From Prevotella sp. (GTDB taxonomy: Bacteria > Bacteroidota > Bacteroidia > Bacteroidales > Bacteroidaceae): a stretch of DNA of 64,000 bases. Shown piece after piece: positions 36,634 to 43,888 of the stretch. Position numbers and translations under genes: made by a program. The notes under the pieces were generated by a model. It was not told where the DNA came from. It did no database searches and worked only from the letters and a program-made list of their open reading frames with translations. Positions within the stretch are counted from its first letter, which is position 1. Every line of letters begins with the position of its first letter. Location of the stretch: NCBI GenBank assembly GCA_017412705.1, contig JAFPWS010000023.1, positions 1-64,000 of the forward strand, read 5' to 3'.

Positions 36634-37203
36634 ATGAGAAAGGCTGTCTTCATTTTTATTACCTTCATCCTCGTAGCGGTGAGCATCGACTGGATTCATT
36701 CTTGTGCCGAGTTGAAGTCACACAAGGAGGTATTCGGTCGTTACCTCACCTACGCCGACATGTATGAATACAGAGACAAGGACTATGACTACGTTGTTCG
36801 CGTGCCGTCGTTCTTCAACGCCCAACCCGATTCGCTACAGGAGGAGAAAGGCCGCATGCGCTTCGACTATGCCGACCAGTGGATAACGCTGGTCATCGAA
36901 AGCCATGTAATGAACTCGGACGGCATGTCGCTTCAGGCGGGCATGGACTCGCTGGCACAAGTCCTTCATGCCACCGACAGCAAGAAGGACAAGGATTATT
37001 GCATCCTCTCTGGTCCACAATATGAGCAGGGCAGTCACATCGACGGCTACAGTTATTACACTAAGATTATGGTCAATCACCAACTCTGGTTTGTCTATAC
37101 GATAATCTATCCCGATGACTATAAAGATGTCCTCGCCCGTCTTTTCAAGGAAGTAGACGACTGGCAAATCTGGGAACGTCCGCAGCTGAAATTGAAACAA
37201 TAA
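36634..37203 (+). CDS. hypothetical exported or membrane-anchored protein
   Basis: The 189-residue protein has an N-terminal hydrophobic segment (about 3-22, FIFITFILVAVSIDWIHSC) that may be a signal anchor. The body is mixed alpha/beta: VVRVPSFFNAQPDSL, DQWITLVIESHVMN, GYSYYTKIMVNHQLWFVYTI, then VLARLFKEVDDWQI. The pattern resembles small periplasmic proteins with a PsbP-like or Mog1-like fold, but I cannot assign one. I use ATG 36634 because the -7 box is at 36600-36607. Its promoter element is shared with the GT117 gene. Confidence 0.65.
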   Translation: MRKAVFIFITFILVAVSIDWIHSCAELKSHKEVFGRYLTYADMYEYRDKDYDYVVRVPSFFNAQPDSLQEEKGRMRFDYADQWITLVIESHVMNSDGMSLQAGMDSLAQVLHATDSKKDKDYCILSGPQYEQGSHIDGYSYYTKIMVNHQLWFVYTIIYPDDYKDVLARLFKEVDDWQIWERPQLKLKQ

Positions 37204-37238
37204 TTGGCCTTTTTTGCGTTTCTTTCGGAAATAATGAT

Positions 37239-37246
37239 TATCTTTG
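37239..37246 (+). promoter_or_regulatory. -7 box of the gene at 37267
   Basis: TATCTTTG followed by CACA, 20 bp before the ATG. Confidence 0.7.
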
Positions 37247-37266
37247 CACAGAGAATGCTGATAGGT

Positions 37267-38082
37267 ATGAAACGGATACGCTTGTTGTACATATTGCTCT
37301 TGTTGCTGTCTGCAAACGCAATGGCGCAGACAGAGAATGGCAGTTCCCAATTGCCGGACCATACCATGGATGCCACATCTACTGGCATCAATAAGTCTTA
37401 CCTGACAGATTCCATGCGTTTGCATACCGATGTCATGCGTCCGCAACTGACTATTCCCAAGGAGCCGCAGGTTGTCAGCTATACCCAGCAGATCAAGCAA
37501 GGAGCCGCAGGATTCCGTCTGTGGCAAGGAGCCATGCTGGGCTTTTATGGGACGACCAGCCAGATGCCAGGCTTGATGAATACTGAGTCGGGCTCTGTGA
37601 TATTCCAGCAGAACGCAGGCCGATGGCATTTCACGGCCTCTGCCCTGGCCAATAAATACTGGATGCCCTGGCAACGAACCCTCGCCTCGCAATATGGGTT
37701 TGGCGGTACTGTTGGCTATGACCTCAACGATGCCGTCTCGCTTCATGCCTTTGGCTACTATTATGCCAACCGGATGCAGGTCGGACCTGCCATGAGTCCA
37801 TACGTCAATAATACTACTTATGGCGGATATGCGGATATCCGTTTCAATAAGACCTTCGGTGCCAACATGGGTGTGCGCAGGTATCTCAATCCCATGTCAG
37901 GCAGGTGGACCACCGAGCCTATCGTCAACCCCTATATCAAGATAGGTGACTCAAAAATCGAATTTCCCCTGGGCAGTCTGTTGAAAGCATTTGTTTGGGG
38001 CGATGATGACAACCCCATGCGATTCCGGCCAAGGCCACAAGCACCAAGGCCTGTGGCCCCACGTCCTGTGGTACGTCCGTAG
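37267..38082 (+). CDS. hypothetical exported protein, likely outer-membrane
   Basis: The 271-residue protein has a clear signal peptide (about 1-21, LLSANAMAQ). From about residue 85 it has short aromatic strands in pairs (FTASALANKYWMPWQ, GGTVGYDLNDAVSLHAFGYYYAN, TTYGGYADIRFNKTFGANMG) that suggest a small beta barrel. It ends in a Pro/Arg-rich tail (RPRPQAPRPVAPRPVVRP). The family is not recognised; some Bacteroidetes proteins of this size with such a tail occur beside wHTH regulators. It is transcribed from its own -7 box. Confidence 0.65.
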   Translation: MKRIRLLYILLLLLSANAMAQTENGSSQLPDHTMDATSTGINKSYLTDSMRLHTDVMRPQLTIPKEPQVVSYTQQIKQGAAGFRLWQGAMLGFYGTTSQMPGLMNTESGSVIFQQNAGRWHFTASALANKYWMPWQRTLASQYGFGGTVGYDLNDAVSLHAFGYYYANRMQVGPAMSPYVNNTTYGGYADIRFNKTFGANMGVRRYLNPMSGRWTTEPIVNPYIKIGDSKIEFPLGSLLKAFVWGDDDNPMRFRPRPQAPRPVAPRPVVRP

Positions 38083-38192
38083 CTTCGCCTAAAATCTTTT
38101 TGTAGGCGATTGGCCTGTATGGGAGGAACGTTAAAGGTTTTATAACCAAAAATAGTTTAAGAAAGACTTATTTTATAAATATGTAAGATTTT

Positions 38193-38233
38193 GTAAGGTA
38201 AATCCGCCGACGAATGTTGCGGATAAGCCTTAC
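38193..38233. promoter_or_regulatory. inverted repeat overlapping the -7 box of the wHTH gene
   Basis: GTAAGGTAAATCCGC (38193-38207) and GCGGATAAGCCTTAC (38219-38233) are complementary at 12 of 15 positions. The right arm enters the -7 box TACCTTTG (38231-38238), so binding here would block transcription: a candidate autoregulatory operator. Confidence 0.55.
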
Positions 38234-38270
38234 CTTTGCCTCCGAAATCCAAATACTATACAGAAATTAT

Positions 38271-38588
38271 ATGAAAGAATTACGCATTGGTAGCCTTGAA
38301 CTGAATCAGCAGAAGCAGGAACTCCTGTTACGTGCTCCAGACGGCACACAGGACCGACGTAAGTTGTCGTTCCGTGAGGCTTCGGTCTTAAGGCTCCTCA
38401 TCGAGGCTCATGGCGAGATTGTGGAGAACCATATCCTACTGATGGAATTCTGGGGTACCGACTCCGTATACAGTCTTAATTCCCTCTATGTCTTCATGTC
38501 ACGGCTGAAGCAGCTGCTTGCCCTCGACTCCTCACTCACTATTGTCAATGCCCGTGGCATCGGTTATCGGTTGATTAGGTCAGAATGA
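38271..38588 (+). CDS. stand-alone OmpR-type winged-helix regulator
   Basis: The 105-residue protein is essentially one OmpR/PhoB-type DNA-binding domain: LSFREASVLRLLIEAHGEIV, then WGTDSVYSLNSLYVFMSRLK and the wing IVNARGIGYRLI. No receiver domain. I start at ATG 38271, since the -7 box is at 38231-38238. Its stop overlaps the next start (ATGA at 38585). It may control itself and the downstream secreted protein. Confidence 0.83.
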   Translation: MKELRIGSLELNQQKQELLLRAPDGTQDRRKLSFREASVLRLLIEAHGEIVENHILLMEFWGTDSVYSLNSLYVFMSRLKQLLALDSSLTIVNARGIGYRLIRSE

Positions 38589-39046
38589 GCCGTTCACCTT
38601 ATATATTATTACTGCTGCTGGCACTGGCCACCCCCGTTGTCAGGGCACAGACTGACGACGACAAGCGCAGGTTGCGCCCCGACTCGACAAAGACGGACTA
38701 CGAGGAATGGCTGCGCAACGAACCTCAGGAATCGCCCATGCATGACAGTATAGCTCTTCGCCCTTTGCCTCCGTCGCTGCCAAGAGCCCGTGCCGAACAG
38801 CTGATGCCCAGCCGTACCAAAGTTAGCATCCCCATCATGACACCTGCGCTCAAGACGGATATGCAGCTATCCTATCAGAGCCACTGGCTGGAAGAACAGC
38901 GCAAAGAGCAGCAGGGCGGTGCCATGATGGTCGGCGTTAGTCCGATGGCAATCATCGGCTATGTGCTCAGCAAACTGTTCCCTCATCGTAAGTCGAAGAA
39001 GGAGCGCGAACGCGAGAAGCTACAGCGTATCTTGGACAACTATTAA
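38585..39046 (+). CDS. hypothetical exported protein coupled to the wHTH gene
   Basis: The 153-residue protein has a signal peptide (about 1-21, PVVRAQ), a charged region with an ALKTDMQLSYQSHWLEEQRKE segment, and one possible membrane helix at about 112-128 (GGAMMVGVSPMAIIGYVL), then a very basic tail. Its start overlaps the regulator stop, so both are probably made together. I cannot assign a family. Confidence 0.65.
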   Translation: MSRSPYILLLLLALATPVVRAQTDDDKRRLRPDSTKTDYEEWLRNEPQESPMHDSIALRPLPPSLPRARAEQLMPSRTKVSIPIMTPALKTDMQLSYQSHWLEEQRKEQQGGAMMVGVSPMAIIGYVLSKLFPHRKSKKEREREKLQRILDNY

Positions 39047-39122
39047 CATACCTTGTTTATAAAATCGGGTAGGGCGGTTAGTTTTTTTAGTGTCAAAAGG
39101 GTATTACAATAAAAGTGACGTG

Positions 39123-39442
39123 ATGGAGAGAACAGAAATCCAGCGGCTGTTCATGCAGCACTATGCCAAGATGTACAGGGTGGCACGTAGCATCCTCTAC
39201 GACGAGCAGGAAAGCGAAGATGTGGTCAGCGACATTTTCGAGAGCCTGCTTCATGGGCAGATGGTCTTATTGTCTGACACGGAAGAAAACTACCTGCTGA
39301 CAAGCGTCAGGAACCGGTGTTTCAAGCGGATGCGTCATGAGGACGTGAAACTGCAAATGAAAGAACAGGTGGCGGTGGAACAAACTGTCGATGCTGACAG
39401 CGATGACGAGCGACTGACGGATATTGACGGGTTTGAAAACAA
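39123..39442 (+). pseudogene. ECF sigma factor gene truncated after region 2
   Basis: Residues 1-110 of the frame are an ECF sigma factor: EIQRLFMQHYAKMYRVARSIL, then EESEDVVSDIF-type region 2 (DEQESEDVVSDIFESLL) and ENYLLTSVRNRCFKRM. The match ends at 39440, where a 54-bp repeat with a strong dyad (39431-39484) begins. The open frame runs on to 39824 only as non-sigma sequence, and no region 4 is found after it or after the second repeat copy at 40731. A protein without region 4 cannot recognise -35 elements, so the gene is probably dead. Confidence 0.75.
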
Positions 39443-39484
39443 TGGGGTCGGAGAATGTGATCATTTTCTTCGACCCCTTTATGG
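39431..39484. repeat. hairpin repeat, copy 1, at the break in the sigma gene
   Basis: Contains GGGGTCGGAGAA (39444-39455) and TTCTTCGACCCC (39466-39477), a 12-bp stem with one G-T pair and a 10-base loop holding GATC. Copy 2 (40731-40783) matches at about 47 of 53 positions. The pair brackets the toxin-antitoxin genes. Confidence 0.8.
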
Positions 39485-39695
39485 GTTCCTCTGGCAAGGA
39501 AATCCTTCCATGCTACGGACTCCTTACTGTTTCATGAGATTCAGCTGCTCTTGGAGGGCGAGGGCGTTGGTGGTCTTTTCGGTGTATTCCTTCAGGGTGA
39601 AGATAAGGAATAAAAAAGAAAAATGGAAGAAACAGCGCGACCATTTCTTCCTTTTTGCAAATATTAGTGAATCACAAATAGTTCTTAGCAGACTT

Positions 39696-40322
39696 TCAAA
39701 CTTGTTTGTTGTTATAGACTTGAATTTGATGACGAATCTCCTCTTTCACGGTGTTCCAATCAACCAGTTGGAACATATAAGGCATTGGCTGTGGATCCGC
39801 ATCTGCAAAATAAGACATACTTAGCAGTGCGCGATACACGGAGCCATCCGTATATTTCTGCAAATAGAACTGCATAAGTTCCTCAAAAGTATAATGCTGT
39901 AGCAGGAAATAGACGTCAACAAAGTCTTTCTTCGTTCCACGTCCCATCACGGCGTTCACCTTCATGGCGGCAATGTCCTTAGGGGAAGCAAGTCGAAGAC
40001 CATCTTCCACAATAGGTTCATCTATCCATTTATAGTCATAATTGACAACATCCACTTTGACATTGTTAAGAAAGTAAGCTTTGATTCGTTTAGTACAATT
40101 GCCCAGGACAACATTCCCTGCACAGTCATGCATCATGTTCGTCAATTCATCTATATCCTCTGTCGTGTGTCCGAAGAAATCCAAGTCCACAGATCTACGA
40201 TGACCATATTGCAAAGCAAGTGACGTGCCACCAACAAGCCTCATATTTGTTAATAGCGGCTGTTGCATAAGAACTTTTAGGAGTTCCAAGGTGTCGGGAA
40301 GGACTGTCTGAAATGATAGCAT
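39696..40322 (-). CDS. AbiEii/AbiGii-type nucleotidyltransferase toxin
   Basis: The 208-residue protein carries GGTSLALQYGHRRSVDLDFF, the nucleotidyltransferase GG/S core with the paired Asp of AbiEii toxins, and SPKDIAAMKVNAVMGRGTKKDFVDVYFLL, also typical of the family. Members form toxin-antitoxin or phage-abortive pairs that block growth by modifying tRNA or by sequestration. Its start lies inside the preceding gene (46-bp overlap), so the two are translated together. Confidence 0.85.
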   Translation of the reverse strand: MLSFQTVLPDTLELLKVLMQQPLLTNMRLVGGTSLALQYGHRRSVDLDFFGHTTEDIDELTNMMHDCAGNVVLGNCTKRIKAYFLNNVKVDVVNYDYKWIDEPIVEDGLRLASPKDIAAMKVNAVMGRGTKKDFVDVYFLLQHYTFEELMQFYLQKYTDGSVYRALLSMSYFADADPQPMPYMFQLVDWNTVKEEIRHQIQVYNNKQV

Positions 40323-40582
40323 CTGTAATCCTCTTCTTTTGTATTCGATATTGTAGTGATGAAAGCCAGACAGACGGGGTCAAGGGTGCGCATTTTCTTA
40401 CATTCCTCTACAATCTTGTCAAGTCCGTAATACTGATTGATTAGCCGCCAATCATTCATCTGACCATATTCTAAAACACGCTGAATAATATAGCCTGACG
40501 ATGCATCCATAGACATCATAGATATGTCAGCATCCCAAAACAGATTGCTGGAAAAGCTGTGGAGAATCTCATTACTACTCAT
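40277..40582 (-). CDS. DUF6922-like antitoxin partner of the AbiEii toxin
   Basis: The 101-residue protein has FWDADISMMSMDASSGYIIQ and RVLEYGQMNDWRLINQYYG, the pattern of DUF6922 proteins that precede AbiEii-type toxins in Bacteroidetes. I start at ATG 40582, behind a -7 box at 40605-40612 on the minus strand. It overlaps the toxin start by 46 bp. The antitoxin role is an inference from position and family. Confidence 0.72.
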   Translation of the reverse strand: MSSNEILHSFSSNLFWDADISMMSMDASSGYIIQRVLEYGQMNDWRLINQYYGLDKIVEECKKMRTLDPVCLAFITTISNTKEEDYRCYHFRQSFPTPWNS

Positions 40583-41071
40583 TCTTATATTTATTTGAAC
40601 GGTACAAAGATAGGAATAATTTAGCAAACGACGTTCATTATGAGCTGAAAATTATTGTTTTTTATGTATCCCGTTCTAAAATGAGCCATTATATGGTCAT
40701 TCGTATTTTTAGGAAAAATTATCAGCTAATGTTTAAAACAATAGGGTCGGAGAATGCGATCATTTTCTCCGACCCCTCTATGGTACTGAGTAACAGTCTG
40801 CTTAGTCGATATGAAAGGTGACGGTGCGCTATATTTCCCTGCCAATCTCAAGAGTAGTTATGTACGAAACAAGGTAAGGGGAAAATGAAGAAACTCCAAG
40901 CCTGCCCGATGATAATCGTGAAAGGCTATGAAGTTGAATAGAAAAAGGCTGTTTTCTGTGGCATGTGTAATAATGTGTAATGGATTTCTTGCGGGTTCTT
41001 TGGGAAATATGTACTTTTGCACCGTCCGGACAACAAAACAGATTGTTGAACCATTTAAAAAAGTAAAGAAG
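40583..41071. other. 489-bp spacer with two promoters and one hairpin repeat
   Basis: No gene is supported. It holds the minus-strand -7 box TATCTTTG (40605-40612) for the toxin-antitoxin pair, the hairpin repeat copy 2 (40731-40783), and the -7 box TACTTTTG (41012-41019) for the TonB-domain gene. Short frames such as 40811-40888 end early and look accidental. Confidence 0.7.
40731..40783. repeat. hairpin repeat, copy 2
   Basis: GGGTCGGAGAA (40744-40754) and TTCTCCGACCC (40765-40775) pair perfectly over 11 bp around TGCGATCATT. Copy 1 lies at 39431-39484 in the same orientation. Confidence 0.8.
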
Positions 41072-41476
41072 ATGAAGAAACTGATTTTAATGTTATTGAT
41101 GGCAGTATGCTGCCTTATGACGGCGAATGCACAGAAGACGGTGGTGTCGCAGAAGAACCAAAAAGTATACGACATGGCAGAACAGATGCCCGAATACCCG
41201 GGTGGCATGCCAGCCATGATGGAGTTCTTGATGCACAACATGAAATATCCCAAGGATGCAGAGAAACAGAAGGTGGAGGGAAAAGTCATGGTTCAGTTTG
41301 TTGTGGAAACCGACGGAAGAGTTTCGGACGTGAAGGTGGCTAAAGAAGTGTTTCCCTCACTCGATGCTGAGGCCATCAGGGTGGTACAGGCAATGCCCAA
41401 ATGGACTCCAGGAAAGGACAAAGGCAAATTGGTCAGAGTGAAATACAATCTACCTATCACATTCCGCCTGAAATGA
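41072..41476 (+). CDS. exported TonB C-terminal domain protein
   Basis: The 134-residue protein is a signal peptide (about 1-19, MTANAQ) plus one TonB_C domain (about 35-134): MPEYPGGMPAMMEFLMHNMK, QKVEGKVMVQFVVETDGRV, then AEAIRVVQAMPKWTPG and LPITFRLK. It has no membrane anchor, unlike true TonB, so it is a free periplasmic domain like the one fused to the M56 peptidase at 19425. I use ATG 41072 as the -7 box is at 41012-41019. Its stop overlaps the next start (ATGA). Confidence 0.87.
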   Translation: MKKLILMLLMAVCCLMTANAQKTVVSQKNQKVYDMAEQMPEYPGGMPAMMEFLMHNMKYPKDAEKQKVEGKVMVQFVVETDGRVSDVKVAKEVFPSLDAEAIRVVQAMPKWTPGKDKGKLVRVKYNLPITFRLK

Positions 41477-43041
41477 AATATCTCTCGTTTGCATTATATG
41501 CACTCATCATTGTGGGCTGTTCGCATGAGCAGTCCCACAATGAACTGCTTGACAAGGCTGAGCAGATTGTATTCACACAGCCCGACTCCGTTGTCAGAAT
41601 GCTGGCTCCCTACTATAACGACACAACGATGACAACGGCCGACCGTGCGCTATTCGGTCTTCTCTATACCGAAGCCCTGCATCGCAGCGGACTCAGCACT
41701 TCGTCAGACTCGCTTATACGCATAAGCAGAAACTATTATGAGCATCACGGTGATGCTGAGCATCAGGCCAGAGCCTTGCTCCATCATGGCATCATCCTGT
41801 ACAAGCAACAGCAGACGCATGAGGCGGTGCAGACAATAAAGCGGGCGGAACAACTGGCCAGCGACCTGAATCAGCCCGCCTTTTCGTGGTACCTGTATTC
41901 CGTGCTGGGTGATGTTAACGACAATGTGGGCAATTATGGTTTGACGCTCCAATACTACAAGCAGGCATTGGGTGCCGCCCGCCAGTGCGACAGCAAACAA
42001 TGGACGGTGCAGACGCTCAACAACATTGCCATGACTTTCGACATATTGGGACAGAAGGACAGCCTCCGATACTATACCGAACAGGCCAAACCCTATTACG
42101 AAAGTACAGAAGGCGAGGTACGTGCCACCTATCTTGTAAACCACGCCAGTTATCTGCTGAGTGCAGGAAAACGGCAGGAAGCAAAACATTATCTGACAGA
42201 ATCCATGCTCATCTCGCCTACAGACAGAGGAGGAAAGTTGTTGGCCGATATCTATGTAGCAGAGGGCGATACGGCAGCGGCAGTACAGCAATGGTATCGT
42301 CTGGCCAACTCTCTGTCGCCCGATGTCGCTATCCAGTCATATCGGCAGTTGATTGCCTGTATGAACCGTCGGGGCGACATAGCGGATGTGGCGGAGTACA
42401 GTCAGCGGCTGAACGAGGTCTATCATCATCTCTACGAACGGAATGATGCAGCCGGTGTCATCGACCTGCAGACACAGTATGACGAGCAACTCCGGGAGCG
42501 GCGGCAGTATCATACGGTCATTGCGCTTCTTTCCTCCATTATTGTCGTCATTATCCTTTCCGGCATTCTCTTCTGGTATAATCGCCGTCGTATCGGCCAT
42601 CTCAATGCACGTTTCGCGGAAAGTCAACAGCAAAACAACCAGACTCGAACAGAATTAACACGGATGAGACGACAGAAGGAGCGTGAACAGCGAGAAAACT
42701 CCCGTCAGATGAAGGATGTTGTATCTCGCCTGCATACTACAGCCAACAAGGGCAAGGCAGCGCTTGATGATGACATGAATGCCTTGGCTCAACTTTCATA
42801 CGCTATGCGTCCCCAACTGCGCGAGTTGTTGTCTCCACTCAGTTCAAAGGAACAACAGGTCTGTCTGCTGACCGTTCATAGTTTCCTTCCAACAGAGATA
42901 GCCACGCTGACCATTTCTACGCCACAGACCATCACCAATACTCGTGTACGTTTGTTGAAGAAACTATTCAATGAAACAGGTGGAGCCAAGGATTTCGATT
43001 CTGCCATAAAAAATTACGGCATGGAGTTACCTGTCTACTGA
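41473..43041 (+). CDS. TPR-containing membrane sensor with C-terminal HTH
   Basis: The 522-residue protein begins MKYLSFALYALIIVGCSHE, a signal with a lipobox-like VGC at residue 16. Several TPR units follow (KRQEAKHYLTESMLISP among others), then a membrane helix at about 360-378 (IALLSSIIVVIILSGILFW), a coiled coil, and a LuxR-like HTH near the C-terminus (LSSKEQQVCLLTVHSFLPTE, split; PQTITNTRVRLLKKLF). This is the common Bacteroidetes one-component design: periplasmic TPR sensor, inner-membrane helix, cytosolic DNA-binding domain. Its start overlaps the TonB_C stop. Confidence 0.82.
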   Translation: MKYLSFALYALIIVGCSHEQSHNELLDKAEQIVFTQPDSVVRMLAPYYNDTTMTTADRALFGLLYTEALHRSGLSTSSDSLIRISRNYYEHHGDAEHQARALLHHGIILYKQQQTHEAVQTIKRAEQLASDLNQPAFSWYLYSVLGDVNDNVGNYGLTLQYYKQALGAARQCDSKQWTVQTLNNIAMTFDILGQKDSLRYYTEQAKPYYESTEGEVRATYLVNHASYLLSAGKRQEAKHYLTESMLISPTDRGGKLLADIYVAEGDTAAAVQQWYRLANSLSPDVAIQSYRQLIACMNRRGDIADVAEYSQRLNEVYHHLYERNDAAGVIDLQTQYDEQLRERRQYHTVIALLSSIIVVIILSGILFWYNRRRIGHLNARFAESQQQNNQTRTELTRMRRQKEREQRENSRQMKDVVSRLHTTANKGKAALDDDMNALAQLSYAMRPQLRELLSPLSSKEQQVCLLTVHSFLPTEIATLTISTPQTITNTRVRLLKKLFNETGGAKDFDSAIKNYGMELPVY

Positions 43042-43125
43042 AGAACTTTTCCTAAAGAGTATTTATTAATTGTTAAAACGACAAAGAAAATGCACGAATT
43101 ATTCCCGAATTCGGAAGCCTTTTTG

Positions 43126-43133
43126 TAATTTTG
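43126..43133 (+). promoter_or_regulatory. -7 box directly before the gene at 43138
   Basis: TAATTTTG ends 5 bp before the ATG, so the predicted transcript would start at or within a few bases of the start codon (leaderless). Confidence 0.6.
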
Positions 43134-43137
43134 TCGC

Positions 43138-43821
43138 ATGAAACAGAGATATGCCGTTGTTGTGCTGTTTGCACTCATTATTGCTTCGAGCTTTACCAGC
43201 TTGGACAGTTACAGATATACAAGCAGGATGGTGAGTGAGGATATGGACAGGGCGCTGGCACTGGCCTTGGAGGAACAGCAGGGCGATGTCATCAGCCAGG
43301 ACACCATCCGGACGTTTAACAGCCACTTGCAGATAGCAGAACTGCGGGGGAAGGCTACTCTGGCGGTTGACACCCGTGGGCAGAAGTTCAAGGCGTATGC
43401 CCATTGCTCTGAAGCCATCATCTTCAGCCTGTCAGACCAAAGGCCGGCTGCCATCCTCTGGGTGCTGACGGGATTCTGGGCAATCTTTATGTGGTATCGA
43501 CGCTCTGCCGCCATACCTTTACCTTGCGGTAATGTATTTGGCGGACTGACATACTTAGAAGAGAATAGTTGTTTCTATGCTGCCGATGGACAGCAAGTGC
43601 AGCTCACTCCCATGCAGCACCAGCTGATGGAGATGTTCTTCCAGTCACCCTCGCACTCGCTGACCAAAGCGGAAATCTGTGATGCCCTTTGGCCCAAGAA
43701 ACCCGATGCCAGCGAGACGCTCTATACGCTGATTCGCAGGCTGAAGCCAGTCATAGAACAACATTCTGACCTCAGAATCGAGTCAGACCGTAGCAGGGCC
43801 TACCGACTGACTATCAAATAG
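43138..43821 (+). CDS. membrane-anchored OmpR-type regulator with a periplasmic loop
   Basis: The 227-residue protein has two membrane helices (about 4-20 and 100-118), a periplasmic loop of about 80 residues between them, and a cytosolic OmpR-type winged helix at the C-terminus (about 135-227): LTPMQHQLMEMFFQSPSHSL, KAEICDALWPKKPDASETLY, then ESDRSRAYRLTIK. This is a ToxR-like one-component sensor with reversed domain order. It has no partner gene nearby that I can name; its neighbour is a convergent thioredoxin-like gene. Confidence 0.82.
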   Translation: MKQRYAVVVLFALIIASSFTSLDSYRYTSRMVSEDMDRALALALEEQQGDVISQDTIRTFNSHLQIAELRGKATLAVDTRGQKFKAYAHCSEAIIFSLSDQRPAAILWVLTGFWAIFMWYRRSAAIPLPCGNVFGGLTYLEENSCFYAADGQQVQLTPMQHQLMEMFFQSPSHSLTKAEICDALWPKKPDASETLYTLIRRLKPVIEQHSDLRIESDRSRAYRLTIK

Positions 43822-43834
43822 AATCATGTAGGCA

Positions 43835-43866
43835 GGTTGCTTGTTCCGAGCCGGGAACAAGCAACC
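43835..43866. terminator. bidirectional terminator
   Basis: GGTTGCTTGTTCC and GGAACAAGCAACC pair perfectly (13 bp) between the convergent genes ending at 43821 and 43889. A short T-run follows on the plus strand. Confidence 0.75.
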
Positions 43867-43888
43867 AGTTTTCTCTAATGGATATGAA

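Noticed and set aside
39443-39824. A fused open frame continuing from the sigma gene
   Set aside because: After 39440 the sequence is the hairpin repeat and then unrelated DNA, partly overlapping the antisense toxin gene.
40811-40941. A small gene or a C-terminal remnant before the TonB-domain gene
   Set aside because: One frame seemed to read through to 40941, but codon counting shows a TGA at 40886-40888.
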